Shown here in pieces: positions 54,230 to 62,967 of a DNA stretch of 64,000 nt. The DNA is from Nitrosomonas ureae. Its GTDB lineage: Bacteria > Pseudomonadota > Gammaproteobacteria > Burkholderiales > Nitrosomonadaceae. The position numbers and the translations under genes were made by a program. The DNA lies in contig NZ_FNUX01000004.1 in assembly GCF_900108305.1 (NCBI RefSeq), forward strand, positions 62,001 through 126,000, in the 5' to 3' direction. Under the pieces are notes generated by a model. The model had not been told where the DNA came from. It did not search any database and saw nothing but the letters and a program-made list of their open reading frames with translations. Position 1 is the stretch's first letter. Each line of letters opens with the position of its first letter.

Positions 54230-55450
54230 ATGACGCGTAAGAAATTCTGTTTAAGTATTGTTGTTGTGTTAGCAGAGTTGATTTCATTGCCATTTGCTTA
54301 TGCTGATACTGCCAGTTTTGGCGAATGTATTTCCAGAATGAAGATTTTGGCGAGATCCGGGGGTATTTCAGACAGAACGGTGAATCAAGTATTAGATAAG
54401 GTCAAACATATTCCGCGTGTCATTGAACTGGACAGGCGGCAGCCTGAATTTACACAAACATTTTCGGGTTACTTTAATACACGCATCAATGATGAGCGTA
54501 TTAAACGCGGTCGAGCGTTATTAGCACAATACCGTACATTATTGGAGAGAACTCAATTAGAAACAGGTATTCCGGCGCAATATTTGGTTTCATTCTGGGG
54601 ATTGGAAACTAATTATGGCGGATATTTTGGTGATTGGCTGGTAACGGATTCTTTGGCGACATTAGCTTGTGATCCGCGTCGAAGCACCTTTTTTACGCAA
54701 GAGTTGCTCAATGCTATGCGGATCCTGGATGCGGGAGATATCGCCCATGAGCGGATGATCGGTTCCTGGGCGGGCGCCATGGGACATATGCAATTTATGC
54801 CCTCGACTTTCTTGAGTTATGCCAAAGACGTCGATGGTGACGGACGCCGGGATTTATGGGGCAGTATTCCGGATGCCATGGGATCGGCCGCGAATTTCTT
54901 GCGGGAACTGGGCTGGACGCCAGGATTGGATTGGGGACAGGAAGTTCGATTGCCGCCATCATTTGATTATGGATTGGCTGGCCGTGATCAAATGTTAAGT
55001 CTGGCAGCGTGGGCGAAGCTGGGGGTTACTACAACTTCTGGATCGCCTGTAGCATCGACAGAGCAGAAGTTTGCCCTGCTTGTACCTTCCGGTCATCAGG
55101 GGCCGGCGTTTTTAGTTTCAAAAAATTTTCACGTCATCATGCGCTGGAATCGTTCAGAGTTTTACGCATTGTCGGTGGGTCATTTGGCGGATCGCATTGC
55201 GGGTGCAGCTGCATTACATCGCATACCTCCGGCTGATACTGATAAAATATCCCGCGAACAAGTACGCCAGCTTCAGCTGGATTTATTGGCTTTAGGCATT
55301 GATGCAGGTGAAGTCGATGGCGTATTGGGCTCAACAACCCGCAAAGCAATCAGTCGCTTTCAGCAAAAAACACAACGTATTGCTGACGGACATTTGGATA
55401 TAGCTTTATTAACTGCGATTCGTCAAGCAGCCAGCGTGGTGCCTCGCTAG
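54230..55450 (+). CDS. mltB: Lytic murein transglycosylase (MltB family) with peptidoglycan-binding domain
   Basis: 406 residues. Signal peptide about 1-25. The MltB-type catalytic domain (about 30-320) has catalytic Glu126 in SFWGLETNYGGYFGDW and the motif GSWAGAMGHMQFMPSTFLSY. A C-terminal peptidoglycan-binding domain (about 342-400: QVRQLQLDLLALGIDAGEVD) makes it longer than E. coli MltB. Cleaves glycan strands to give 1,6-anhydromuropeptides. Symbol is by family. Confidence 0.88.
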   Translation: MTRKKFCLSIVVVLAELISLPFAYADTASFGECISRMKILARSGGISDRTVNQVLDKVKHIPRVIELDRRQPEFTQTFSGYFNTRINDERIKRGRALLAQYRTLLERTQLETGIPAQYLVSFWGLETNYGGYFGDWLVTDSLATLACDPRRSTFFTQELLNAMRILDAGDIAHERMIGSWAGAMGHMQFMPSTFLSYAKDVDGDGRRDLWGSIPDAMGSAANFLRELGWTPGLDWGQEVRLPPSFDYGLAGRDQMLSLAAWAKLGVTTTSGSPVASTEQKFALLVPSGHQGPAFLVSKNFHVIMRWNRSEFYALSVGHLADRIAGAAALHRIPPADTDKISREQVRQLQLDLLALGIDAGEVDGVLGSTTRKAISRFQQKTQRIADGHLDIALLTAIRQAASVVPR

Positions 55451-55486
55451 AAATCATTAATAAGGATCCAGCAGCATGTCCGGTTT

Positions 55487-56473
55487 CTAAGTCAGAAGGT
55501 GCTTGATGGCCTCTTGTTCCGCAATCAATTCTTGATAACTTTGTTGCATTTTTACTTGATCAGACTGATTTGTTTCCAGGTTCTCAACGATTCTGTACTG
55601 ACCGTTCTGACAGGTGACAGGGAAGCTGTAGATGACTCCGCTCGGAATACCATAGCATCCATTCGAAGGTACGCCCATCGAGACCCAGTCACCTTCCCGC
55701 GTACCGAAAATCCAATTCTGCATATGATTGATAATAGCGTTAGCTGCACTCGCTGCGCTGGATTTGCCACGACGTGCCTCGATAATTGCCGCACCGCGTT
55801 TTTGCACTACTGGAATAAAGTGATTTTCTACCCACGCAGAATCATTGATTAGCGAGGAAGCTTTATCGTTTCCTACTGTTGCATGACTTAGATCAGGAAA
55901 TTGCGTATTTGAGTGATTTCCCCAAACGATAATTCGTTTAACATCTGACACGGGTACCTGAAGTTTAAGCGCAACTTGCGACAATGCGCGATTGTGATCC
56001 AATCTTAGCATTGCAGAAAAATTTTCTGGAGCAAGATCGGGGGCATTTTTTAAAGCAATGTAAGCATTCGTGTTGGCCGGATTGCCAACAACTAATACCT
56101 TGACATTACGCTTGGCAACTGCATTAAGTGCTTTTCCTTGTGAAATGAATATGGGGCCGTTGGCTGCAAGAAGATCCTTGCGTTCCATATTTTCTCCACG
56201 TGGCCGCGCACCCACCAGCAAAGCAATATCTGCATTTTCGAATGCAACTTCAGGATTGTCAGTGGTGATGATTCCAGCCAGTAGCGGAAAAGCGCAGTCG
56301 TATAGCTCCATGACGATGCCGTCAAAGAAAGATTGAGCCTCAGTAATGTCATGTAATTGCAGAATAACGGGCTGATCTTTACCCAACATGTCACCCGCTG
56401 CAATGCGATATAGCAGGCTATAACAAATCTGTCCGGTTGCACCGGTGACAGCGATACGAATAGGCGATTTCAT
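55487..56473 (-). CDS. mdh: Malate dehydrogenase
   Basis: 328 residues from the ATG at 56473; a longer form from 56500 has no support. Oxidises malate to oxaloacetate with NAD in the citric acid cycle. The nucleotide loop is [18 protein letters not shown] (10-27); substrate Arg residues are in [29 protein letters not shown] and catalytic His in [13 protein letters not shown] follow. It belongs to the cytosolic/chloroplast-like MDH type common in betaproteobacteria. Confidence 0.95.
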   Translation of the reverse strand: MKSPIRIAVTGATGQICYSLLYRIAAGDMLGKDQPVILQLHDITEAQSFFDGIVMELYDCAFPLLAGIITTDNPEVAFENADIALLVGARPRGENMERKDLLAANGPIFISQGKALNAVAKRNVKVLVVGNPANTNAYIALKNAPDLAPENFSAMLRLDHNRALSQVALKLQVPVSDVKRIIVWGNHSNTQFPDLSHATVGNDKASSLINDSAWVENHFIPVVQKRGAAIIEARRGKSSAASAANAIINHMQNWIFGTREGDWVSMGVPSNGCYGIPSGVIYSFPVTCQNGQYRIVENLETNQSDQVKMQQSYQELIAEQEAIKHLLT

Positions 56474-56989
56474 TTTTTCCAATCCTCGAGAAGCCACCAA
56501 TAGACTGGAAAATTGGCGGTATATGGGGAATAGTCAGCAAATTATACTTGCAATCAGAGTCTGGCGAAAGAGCAAGTGTGCCTAATAATAAGGCATTCTT
56601 CTAGGGCATTGATTGCATATCAGAATACTAATATGTGAAACATGTGAAGCTAATCAATGCTGACAGGAAATAGCTTTTCTGTTTTTGCTTTTTTGCACCT
56701 GCTAACTGATCGATGAAGTGATTGCGCGGTCCTCAGACGTGCATTTGATACAGCTGGGTCTGGTTCAATTAGTAAATCTCATTAAGTATTGAGCATTCAG
56801 CATCCATTCAGCTCGTATTCAATACAATCGTGCAAAACGAACCTGCAAGGTAGCCGTATGAAAAGTTTTTATTGAAATTATTTGATCATTGTTTTACCTG
56901 CATGATTGTCAGAAACTGGAAGATTGCTATTCATGAAGCTGGATAGAGGTAGCTCCTCAATCGAGAATGGAATAATGTAGGGAGGTTAT
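56474..56989. other. Intergenic stretch of 516 bases, no gene seen
   Basis: Between divergent mdh and the glycine-zipper lipoprotein gene. No convincing frame, tRNA or terminator was found. It must hold two promoters; GGGAGG just before 56990 is the ribosome site of the next gene. Confidence 0.5.
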
Positions 56990-57529
56990 ATGTTAATACT
57001 GAGAAATTTGATTGTCATTATGATCGCCGGGTTTCTGGTTGCTTGTGTCCATTTACCAACTGGTCCGAGTGTAATGGCATTGCCAGGATCCGGTAAGAAC
57101 TTTGATCAGTTCCGGTCTGATGAATATGTATGCAAGCAGTATGCGTACGAGCAAGTTGAGGGTTACACACCGCGAACCGCATCCCGGATGAGCGGTATCC
57201 AGAATGCCGCTCTGGGGAGTGGGCTTGGTGCCGCAGGAGGCGCTATTTTGGGAGGTGGACATGGCGCGGCGATCGGGGCCGGAATCGGTCTTTTATTTGG
57301 TAGTGTCCTTGGAACAAGTAATGCAACAGCCACAGGTTATGCTGCTCAACAGAGATATGACAACAGCTATGTGCAGTGCATGTATGCCAAGGGACACAGC
57401 GTTCCTGTCAATGGCAGAGTTATTCATGGTTCATCGGGCACAAATAGTGTCAGCAGGGTAGCTGTGCCGGTACCGGGAAATTTTGTTCCACCGCCACGCG
57501 GTAATCCGCCGCCTCCACCTCCACGCTGA
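56990..57529 (+). CDS. Glycine-zipper lipoprotein with proline-rich tail
   Basis: 179 residues. Signal peptide with lipobox FLVAC (Cys19). Residues about 68-112 are a glycine zipper (GSGLGAAGGAILGGGHGAAI type), which can form a membrane-embedded helical hairpin. Cys and Tyr residues flank it (YVCKQYAYEQ, YVQCMYAKG). The tail ends in a run of prolines. It resembles YMGG/Rickettsia 17-kDa-type surface antigens. A GGGAGG site sits before the ATG. Function unknown. Confidence 0.7.
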   Translation: MLILRNLIVIMIAGFLVACVHLPTGPSVMALPGSGKNFDQFRSDEYVCKQYAYEQVEGYTPRTASRMSGIQNAALGSGLGAAGGAILGGGHGAAIGAGIGLLFGSVLGTSNATATGYAAQQRYDNSYVQCMYAKGHSVPVNGRVIHGSSGTNSVSRVAVPVPGNFVPPPRGNPPPPPPR

Positions 57530-57632
57530 TACTTTTTCATTTAGTCATCGACGTGGGGCCACTAAGACTAAGGAACGAGCAAAATGCCACTGCCGCATTG
57601 AAACAAAAGCTGATTCTGGAATTAAGTTATGG

Positions 57633-57671
57633 AAAGATATTCAGTCACGTTTTCAGTGAATGAATATCTTT
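57633..57671. terminator. Hairpin between convergent genes
   Basis: AAAGATATTCA (57633-57643) and TGAATATCTTT (57661-57671) form a perfect 11-base stem, with an inner TCAC/GTGA pairing in the loop. It lies between two convergent genes and is probably bidirectional. Confidence 0.6.
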
Positions 57672-57710
57672 GGTAACGATATGCAATATAAGCGTTGATA
57701 ACAGCTGTTA

Positions 57711-58268
57711 CTATTGCCGTTGCTTAATTTGACGTCGCTTCAGCAGTTTATCTGTAAATAATGCGATCAACAGGAATGCGATGATATAGGGTATAGCAGT
57801 AAAGAAAGCCTCCTGATAATTGGTCATTTGTATTCGTAGTGGATATTCATACTGCAAGGGGGGGACGCCTTCTCCTGTTACAAATAGGGTGTATTGCCCC
57901 TCATCCAGGTTAAATGCGCCCTTGATGATCCCGTCAGAATGATTGGTAGAATATAAAGTTGTTATTGTATCGCTTAACGCTTGGCCGGTACCTCTCACAA
58001 TTTTGATAGCAATCGGCATATCACGCAGCGCCTGATCGACAAGATCCAGTACCCACAAGGTTTCGCCTTCATTTGGAATTTCAGTGCAGTATTCCGCTTC
58101 CGGGTCGCGGTGAGGTTGATATGTACTGAGATGCACCATGCTGCCGGAAATATTGCGCATGCAAATATCGGATTCCAAGGATACTTTACCGTGAGCGGCG
58201 GCTAGGCCGGAATAGAAAGCTGCGGCGAGTATGATGACTGAAATCCATATTTTTATGATTGGGCTCAT
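57711..58268 (-). CDS. Exported protein with C-terminal membrane helix, mature His N-terminus possible
   Basis: 185 residues. The signal peptide (KIWISVIILAAAFYSGLAAA) may be cut just before His27, giving a mature HGKVSLESDIC start. Mid-protein are two Cys (SDICMRN, EYCTEIP) and a His pair (SMVHLSTYQPHRD). A membrane helix at about 155-175 precedes a basic tail. The extracytoplasmic domain would be about 125 residues and beta-rich. I do not recognise a family. A N-terminal His can bind copper in several unrelated families, so a copper role is possible but unproven. Confidence 0.65.
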   Translation of the reverse strand: MSPIIKIWISVIILAAAFYSGLAAAHGKVSLESDICMRNISGSMVHLSTYQPHRDPEAEYCTEIPNEGETLWVLDLVDQALRDMPIAIKIVRGTGQALSDTITTLYSTNHSDGIIKGAFNLDEGQYTLFVTGEGVPPLQYEYPLRIQMTNYQEAFFTAIPYIIAFLLIALFTDKLLKRRQIKQRQ

Positions 58269-58819
58269 TCTCTAAACTCCTATACTTTTTGATCAACGAT
58301 CTGTTTGAGTATTTGATGCAATTTTAATTCCATGATCTGTTGATTACAGATTACGCATAATAGGAAAAATTAAGGAACGATGTGCTTGCGGCTATATAAC
58401 GGCAGACGCGTCATCGCATACGATGCACATCGCAACAAATTTTCAGGAGATTACCGAATTTATAGAGATTTTCTATAATTGACAGAGAAAACAAAAAAGA
58501 CTGGTTTATTTGTCATCAGTACAATTTATGCAGCAGTACTATGCCAATTTGCTTACTGCTTAAACCTCGCCATCGACATGGTGCCAACGGCGATTGGTGT
58601 TTACCCCTATAACCAGTATAGTGGGCGAATCGTACACCGGCTCGAGTTCAGCACCGAAACGGCGGCAATGGTTGGCGTAAGGGTTGAATGCGTGGCTAAT
58701 CAGATTAAACAGTGGAATGCCGTGGACTGCTTCGAGATCGACAGGTATAATTTTCATGATTTTTTCTTATTCTGCAATGCGCAAGCTCCAGTTCCTCATA
58801 CCAACAATATGGCCGACTT
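58269..58819. other. 551-base stretch with no confident gene
   Basis: A 114-codon rightward frame (TTG 58479 to TGA 58823) overlaps the ATPase start as ATGA and begins with a hydrophobic stretch. It has no ribosome site and no recognised family. A 65-codon leftward frame (58560-58757) covers the same bases. An inverted repeat TATAGA/TCTATA lies near 58461-58477. Base composition changes here from AT-rich to GC-rich. The stretch may be a decayed gene or junction of transferred DNA. Confidence 0.3.
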
Positions 58820-61555
58820 ATGACCAAGCGTTTGATCACTGACGGCCAGGAAACTCCGCTGGTTACTCACTGGCATGCGCGGTCTAAGGAACAGGTCGAG
58901 CGCGCGCTGCAAACTGGAGTAGATGGTCTAACAGATGTGGAAGCGCGGCGCCGCTTAGCATTTTACGGTACGAACCGGTTGGCCCCGCTGAAGCGGCGCG
59001 GCCCGCTGCAGCGTCTGTTGATGCAGTTCCACAATATCCTGCTGTACGTGATGATGGGAGCTGCTGTTATCACGGCCGTACTTGGGCATTGGATCGATAC
59101 CGGTGTGCTGATGGCGGCAGTAGTCATCAACGCCATCATCGGCTTTATTCAAGAAGGCAAGGCCGAGTCGGCACTCGGTGCCATTCGCGCCATGCTGTCG
59201 CCGCATGCCACGGTGATCCGGGATGGACAACGGCAGGAGATCGACGCTGCCGAGCTGGTGCCTGGCGACCGGGTGGTACTCACCTCAGGAGATCGAGTGC
59301 CGGCCGATTTGCGTCTGATCGATATTCGGGAGTTGCGCATCGAAGAGGCCGCCCTGACCGGCGAATCGCTGCCGGTAGAGAAGTCCGAAGAAGCCGTGGC
59401 CGTCGATGCCTCGTTGGGGGATCGATACGGTATGGCCTACTCGGGAACGCTGGTGGTCTATGGGCAGGCCAGTGGCGTCGTGGTCGCGACCGGTACGGCC
59501 ACCGAATTGGGTAAGATCAATCAGATGCTGTCCGGCATCCACGTGCTGACCACCCCCCTGCTGCGCCAAGTGGACCGTTTCGGCAGGATGCTGGCTCTGG
59601 CTATCCTGGGCATGTCGGCCGCCACCTTCGTGCTCGGCATTTGGTGGCGCGGATATGCTCCATCGGAAATGTTCATGATGGTGGTGGCGCTGGCCGCCTC
59701 GGCGATTCCGGAGGGGCTGCCGGCGATCATGACCGTTACCCTGGCGTTTGGTGTGCAGCGCATGGCCCGTCGCAATGCCATCATCCGTCGCCTGCCAGCC
59801 GTAGAAGCCTTGGGCTCAGTAACAGTGATCTGCTCAGACAAGACTGGTACGCTGACGCGCAATGAAATGACCGTCCAGCGCGTGGTGTGCACCGGCCGCG
59901 TATTTGACGTGGGCGGAGTCGGTTATGCTCCGGTGGGAGATCTGAGTATCGGTGGCCATATCATCGATCCTAACCGCTATCCCGCGCTGGTCATGACAAT
60001 CCGCGCCGGTGTCTTGTGCAATGATGCTCGCCTGTGTGAAGAAGACGGCGTGTGGCGAATTGAAGGGGATCCCACGGAAGGAGCCTTGCTCGTGCTTGGA
60101 GGCAAGAGCGGCTTTACTCAGCACGTGGGACATAAGACATGGCCACGGCTGGATGCCATTCCTTTCGAGTCGCAGCATCGCTTCATGGCCACCTACCACC
60201 GCGACAGCGACAATGAGCCGTGGATATTTGTCAAAGGTGCACCGGAGCGCATCCTCGAGATGTGCGGCACGCAATTGGATCATGACGGCGAACGAGTGCT
60301 GGAGGTCGATTACTGGCGGCGCATGGCGACCGATACGGCAGCCCAAGGGTTGCGGTTGCTGGCTCTTGCGTGCAAGCGGGCATCTCCGCTGAAGGGCCGC
60401 TTGAGCTTCACCGATACAGAATCCGGTTACATGCTGCTGGCTCTGGTGGGCATCATCGATCCGCCGCGGGAAGAGGCCATCCTTGCCGTGCGCGAATGCC
60501 ACCGCGCCGGCATCCGGGTCAAGATGATTACCGGCGATCACGCGGAAACGGCGCGCGCCATCGGTGCGCAACTCGGCATCGGCGTCGGCAAGCTCGCTGT
60601 CACCGGTGCCGAAGTGGCAGTGATGGATGACGCCGCCTTGCGTCGCGTGGCAATGGAGGTCGACGTATTCGCGCGCGCTAGCCCGGAGCACAAGCTGCGT
60701 CTGGTAAAGGCGCTCCAGGAAGATGGTCAGGTGGTGGCCATGACTGGCGACGGAATGAACGATGCCCCGGCGCTAAAGCGTGCCGATGTCGGCGTGGCGA
60801 TGGGGATGAAAGGTACCGAGGCAGCCAAGGAAGCCGCCGACATGGTGCTGACTGATGACAACTTTGCTACCATTGCGGCGGCGGTGCGTGAAGGCCGGGC
60901 GATCTACGATAATCTGAAGAAATTTATCCTCTTCATGTTACCCACCAATGGCGGCGAGGGGTTGGGGGTGGTTGTCGCTATCCTGTTCGAGCTGGCCCTG
61001 CCGTTTACGCCGACGCAGGTGCTGTGGATCAACATGGTCACCTCCAGCACGCTCGGTTTGGCCTTGGCTTTCGAGCCAGCTGAGCGCGGCATCATGAACC
61101 GCTCGCCGCGTCCGCCTCGCGAGGCACTGCTGTCTGGCTTCTTCGTCTGGCGGGTGCTGATGGTTTCGGTTCTAATGATGATCGGCGCATTGGGTCTGTT
61201 CCTGTGGGAATTGAACAACGGAGCGAGTATTGAGACGGCGCGTACGATGGCCGTTAACGCAGTGGTGGTGGCCGAAATGTTCTACTTGATCAACAGTCGC
61301 TTCATTTTCGCGTCAGTTATCAGTTTCGACGGTCTGACTGGCAACCGCTATGTGTTGCTGGCCATCGCCGCCTGCATTCTGCTTCAAATCGCCTATACCC
61401 ATGCGCCGGCCATGCAGGCCGTTTTCAGTTCGACCGACCTGACGCTGCTGGAGTGGGGGAAGGTCTTGGCAGCCGGTCTATTGGTATTCAGCGTGGCCGA
61501 GTTCGAGAAGTTCGTGGTCCGCCGCAGCCCTCTGGCTGTGCGCTTGAACAAATGA
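58820..61555 (+). CDS. P-type cation-transporting ATPase (P2-like)
   Basis: 911 residues. Actuator motif LTGESLPVEK (about 179-188), PEGLP in helix M4 (297-301), phosphorylation site CSDKTGTLTRNEM (Asp340), nucleotide domain KGAPERILEMC, and hinge MTGDGMNDAPALK. It resembles calcium/sodium P2-type pumps. However, helix M6 reads WINMVTSSTLGLALAFEP where calcium pumps have an Asp after NLVT, so the transported ion is uncertain. Codon use is visibly GC-richer than the neighbours, and the gene is paired with a universal stress protein gene 16 bases downstream. Horizontal transfer is likely. Confidence 0.88.
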   Translation: MTKRLITDGQETPLVTHWHARSKEQVERALQTGVDGLTDVEARRRLAFYGTNRLAPLKRRGPLQRLLMQFHNILLYVMMGAAVITAVLGHWIDTGVLMAAVVINAIIGFIQEGKAESALGAIRAMLSPHATVIRDGQRQEIDAAELVPGDRVVLTSGDRVPADLRLIDIRELRIEEAALTGESLPVEKSEEAVAVDASLGDRYGMAYSGTLVVYGQASGVVVATGTATELGKINQMLSGIHVLTTPLLRQVDRFGRMLALAILGMSAATFVLGIWWRGYAPSEMFMMVVALAASAIPEGLPAIMTVTLAFGVQRMARRNAIIRRLPAVEALGSVTVICSDKTGTLTRNEMTVQRVVCTGRVFDVGGVGYAPVGDLSIGGHIIDPNRYPALVMTIRAGVLCNDARLCEEDGVWRIEGDPTEGALLVLGGKSGFTQHVGHKTWPRLDAIPFESQHRFMATYHRDSDNEPWIFVKGAPERILEMCGTQLDHDGERVLEVDYWRRMATDTAAQGLRLLALACKRASPLKGRLSFTDTESGYMLLALVGIIDPPREEAILAVRECHRAGIRVKMITGDHAETARAIGAQLGIGVGKLAVTGAEVAVMDDAALRRVAMEVDVFARASPEHKLRLVKALQEDGQVVAMTGDGMNDAPALKRADVGVAMGMKGTEAAKEAADMVLTDDNFATIAAAVREGRAIYDNLKKFILFMLPTNGGEGLGVVVAILFELALPFTPTQVLWINMVTSSTLGLALAFEPAERGIMNRSPRPPREALLSGFFVWRVLMVSVLMMIGALGLFLWELNNGASIETARTMAVNAVVVAEMFYLINSRFIFASVISFDGLTGNRYVLLAIAACILLQIAYTHAPAMQAVFSSTDLTLLEWGKVLAAGLLVFSVAEFEKFVVRRSPLAVRLNK

Positions 61556-61571
61556 CTTTCAAGGAAATCTC

Positions 61572-62459
61572 ATGACTGCCATTGCTTTGTCCGATACTGC
61601 GCCTCAGCGTCTCCTGTTGGCCACCGACCTGACGGTACGATGCGACCGAGCTTTGGATCGAGCGGTTCAGTTGGCTGAAGGATGGAAGGGCGAACTGATT
61701 GCGCTCCATGTCCTCGATCCCTCCGCATCGCTTGAGCAGGCGCTGGCCTGGGCCAGCAGGGCCGACGATGAGAAATTTCTGCAAATGGCGCAGCGCCAGC
61801 TTGCCCGCGACCTCAAGGCTATCAAGGTTCCGGTAAAGCTATGCCTCAGCCGCAGCGGGGACACCACGGCAGCTATTCGAAGAACGGCTACCGACACGCA
61901 ATCAGGCTTGGTTATCACCGGCGTGTCCCGCGATGAGACACTGGGGCGGTTCCTGCCCGGATCGACTGTTGAAAACCTGGCACGCTCACTGTCCGAACCC
62001 CTGTTGGTGGTGCGCAACCGAGTGCATGAACCATACCGGCGAATCGTCGTGGCCGCTGATTTTTCGGAATCCTCTCGATATGCCCTGCTTGCTGCCGCAC
62101 GGTTCTTTCCTGGGCGCGAGCTGATTGTGTACCATGCACACGCATCTCCGATGGCAAAACTGACCGATGCATCCGTTCATTCCGGCCTGTGCGTGAGTAT
62201 CGTGGAAAGCGAATGCGCCGCCTTCTTGGCGGCTACAATCCTCCCCGAGGAAACGAAGCTCAGAACGGTCGTGAAATACGGGGCCATTGAGGATACGCTG
62301 ACCCAGTACGTGCGCGAGCACGAGATTGATCTTGTAGTCATGGGCAGCCACGGCCGTAGCGGGATCATGAGCTTGTTGCTTGGCAGCACCGCCGCCAGGC
62401 TGCTCGACTGGCTGTCTTGCGATATGCTGCTTGTGCCCGACCCGCGTGCCAGAGAATGA
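61572..62459 (+). CDS. Tandem universal stress protein (two UspA domains)
   Basis: 295 residues, two Usp domains (about 8-148 and 153-295). The first opens RLLLATDLTVRCDRALDRAV. The second opens RRIVVAADFSESSRYALLAA and ends with the ATP-binding set VVMGSHGRSGIMSLLLGSTA (G-x2-G-x9-GST pattern); the first domain has a degenerate form (GVSRDETLGRFLPGST). AAGGAAATCTC precedes the ATG. It is GC-rich like the ATPase upstream and probably in the same operon. Stress adaptation linked to ion transport is inferred. Confidence 0.88.
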   Translation: MTAIALSDTAPQRLLLATDLTVRCDRALDRAVQLAEGWKGELIALHVLDPSASLEQALAWASRADDEKFLQMAQRQLARDLKAIKVPVKLCLSRSGDTTAAIRRTATDTQSGLVITGVSRDETLGRFLPGSTVENLARSLSEPLLVVRNRVHEPYRRIVVAADFSESSRYALLAAARFFPGRELIVYHAHASPMAKLTDASVHSGLCVSIVESECAAFLAATILPEETKLRTVVKYGAIEDTLTQYVREHEIDLVVMGSHGRSGIMSLLLGSTAARLLDWLSCDMLLVPDPRARE

Positions 62460-62967
62460 TGGCGGCTCAGGCCGGGAAAATATCAAGTGTGAGTGCGGTA
62501 CCGAGTGAGCTGTGCGGCGAAACGTTGCAACACATGCCCGTTATCCCTTGATCGGTTTTTCCTCGCCGAAGGAGATCGTGCCGATGCCTGACAGCAAAGG
62601 ATATGGATTTTGTTCTGTGAATTTGTGGTGTGCACATTTTGCCTGTAGGATTCGTGATTCAGCAGCTGCTTCCGATAGTGCGTGACTAAAACATAAATGG
62701 AGGTTCTTGTAAAAAGATATCAAATATTTATGGTTATATCTTTTGTTTTAGGTTCAATGTCTGTTGCAGTTCAAGCGCAAAATTGTCGCTCTGGTGGTTT
62801 GGGCGGTTTTAATTGCAACCAGATTGCCTAATGAGGCAAATCGTTCCAGAGAACTGCTTCGGCAGTCCTCTGAACTCAAGCGTTATATGTCTCTCTGGCA
62901 GTTTGAATGTAATATCAATGAGCCGCATTGCTCTGGTTTATTCAAAGCAATGCGGTTTTTCAGGTAA
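62460..62967. other. 508-base stretch with hairpins, possible small RNA, no protein gene
   Basis: Short frames here are not convincing. Three hairpins follow in order: GATTGCCTAATGAGGCAAATC (62822-62842), CAGAGAACTGC-TTCG-GCAGTCCTCTG (62847-62872, a stable UUCG loop) and the terminator at 62923. The order is what a small RNA would show, but no promoter is clear. Confidence 0.4.
62923..62960 (+). terminator. Intrinsic terminator, rightward
   Basis: CCGCATTGCT (62923-62932) pairs with AGCAATGCGG (62946-62955), followed by TTTTT (62956-62960). It lies between the usp gene end and the convergent helicase gene end, and would end rightward transcripts. Confidence 0.75.

Noticed and set aside
58479-58823. 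114-codon frame overlapping the ATPase start as ATGA
   Set aside because: TTG start without a ribosome site and no recognised family. Kept only as part of the uncertain stretch 58269-58819.
59834-60691. Leftward frame of 285 codons opposite the ATPase
   Set aside because: A shadow of GC-rich coding DNA; it lacks any recognisable motif, whereas the rightward frame has all P-type ATPase motifs.
62764-62967. 67-codon frame before the helicase gene
   Set aside because: It covers three hairpins and a terminator, and has no family or ribosome site.
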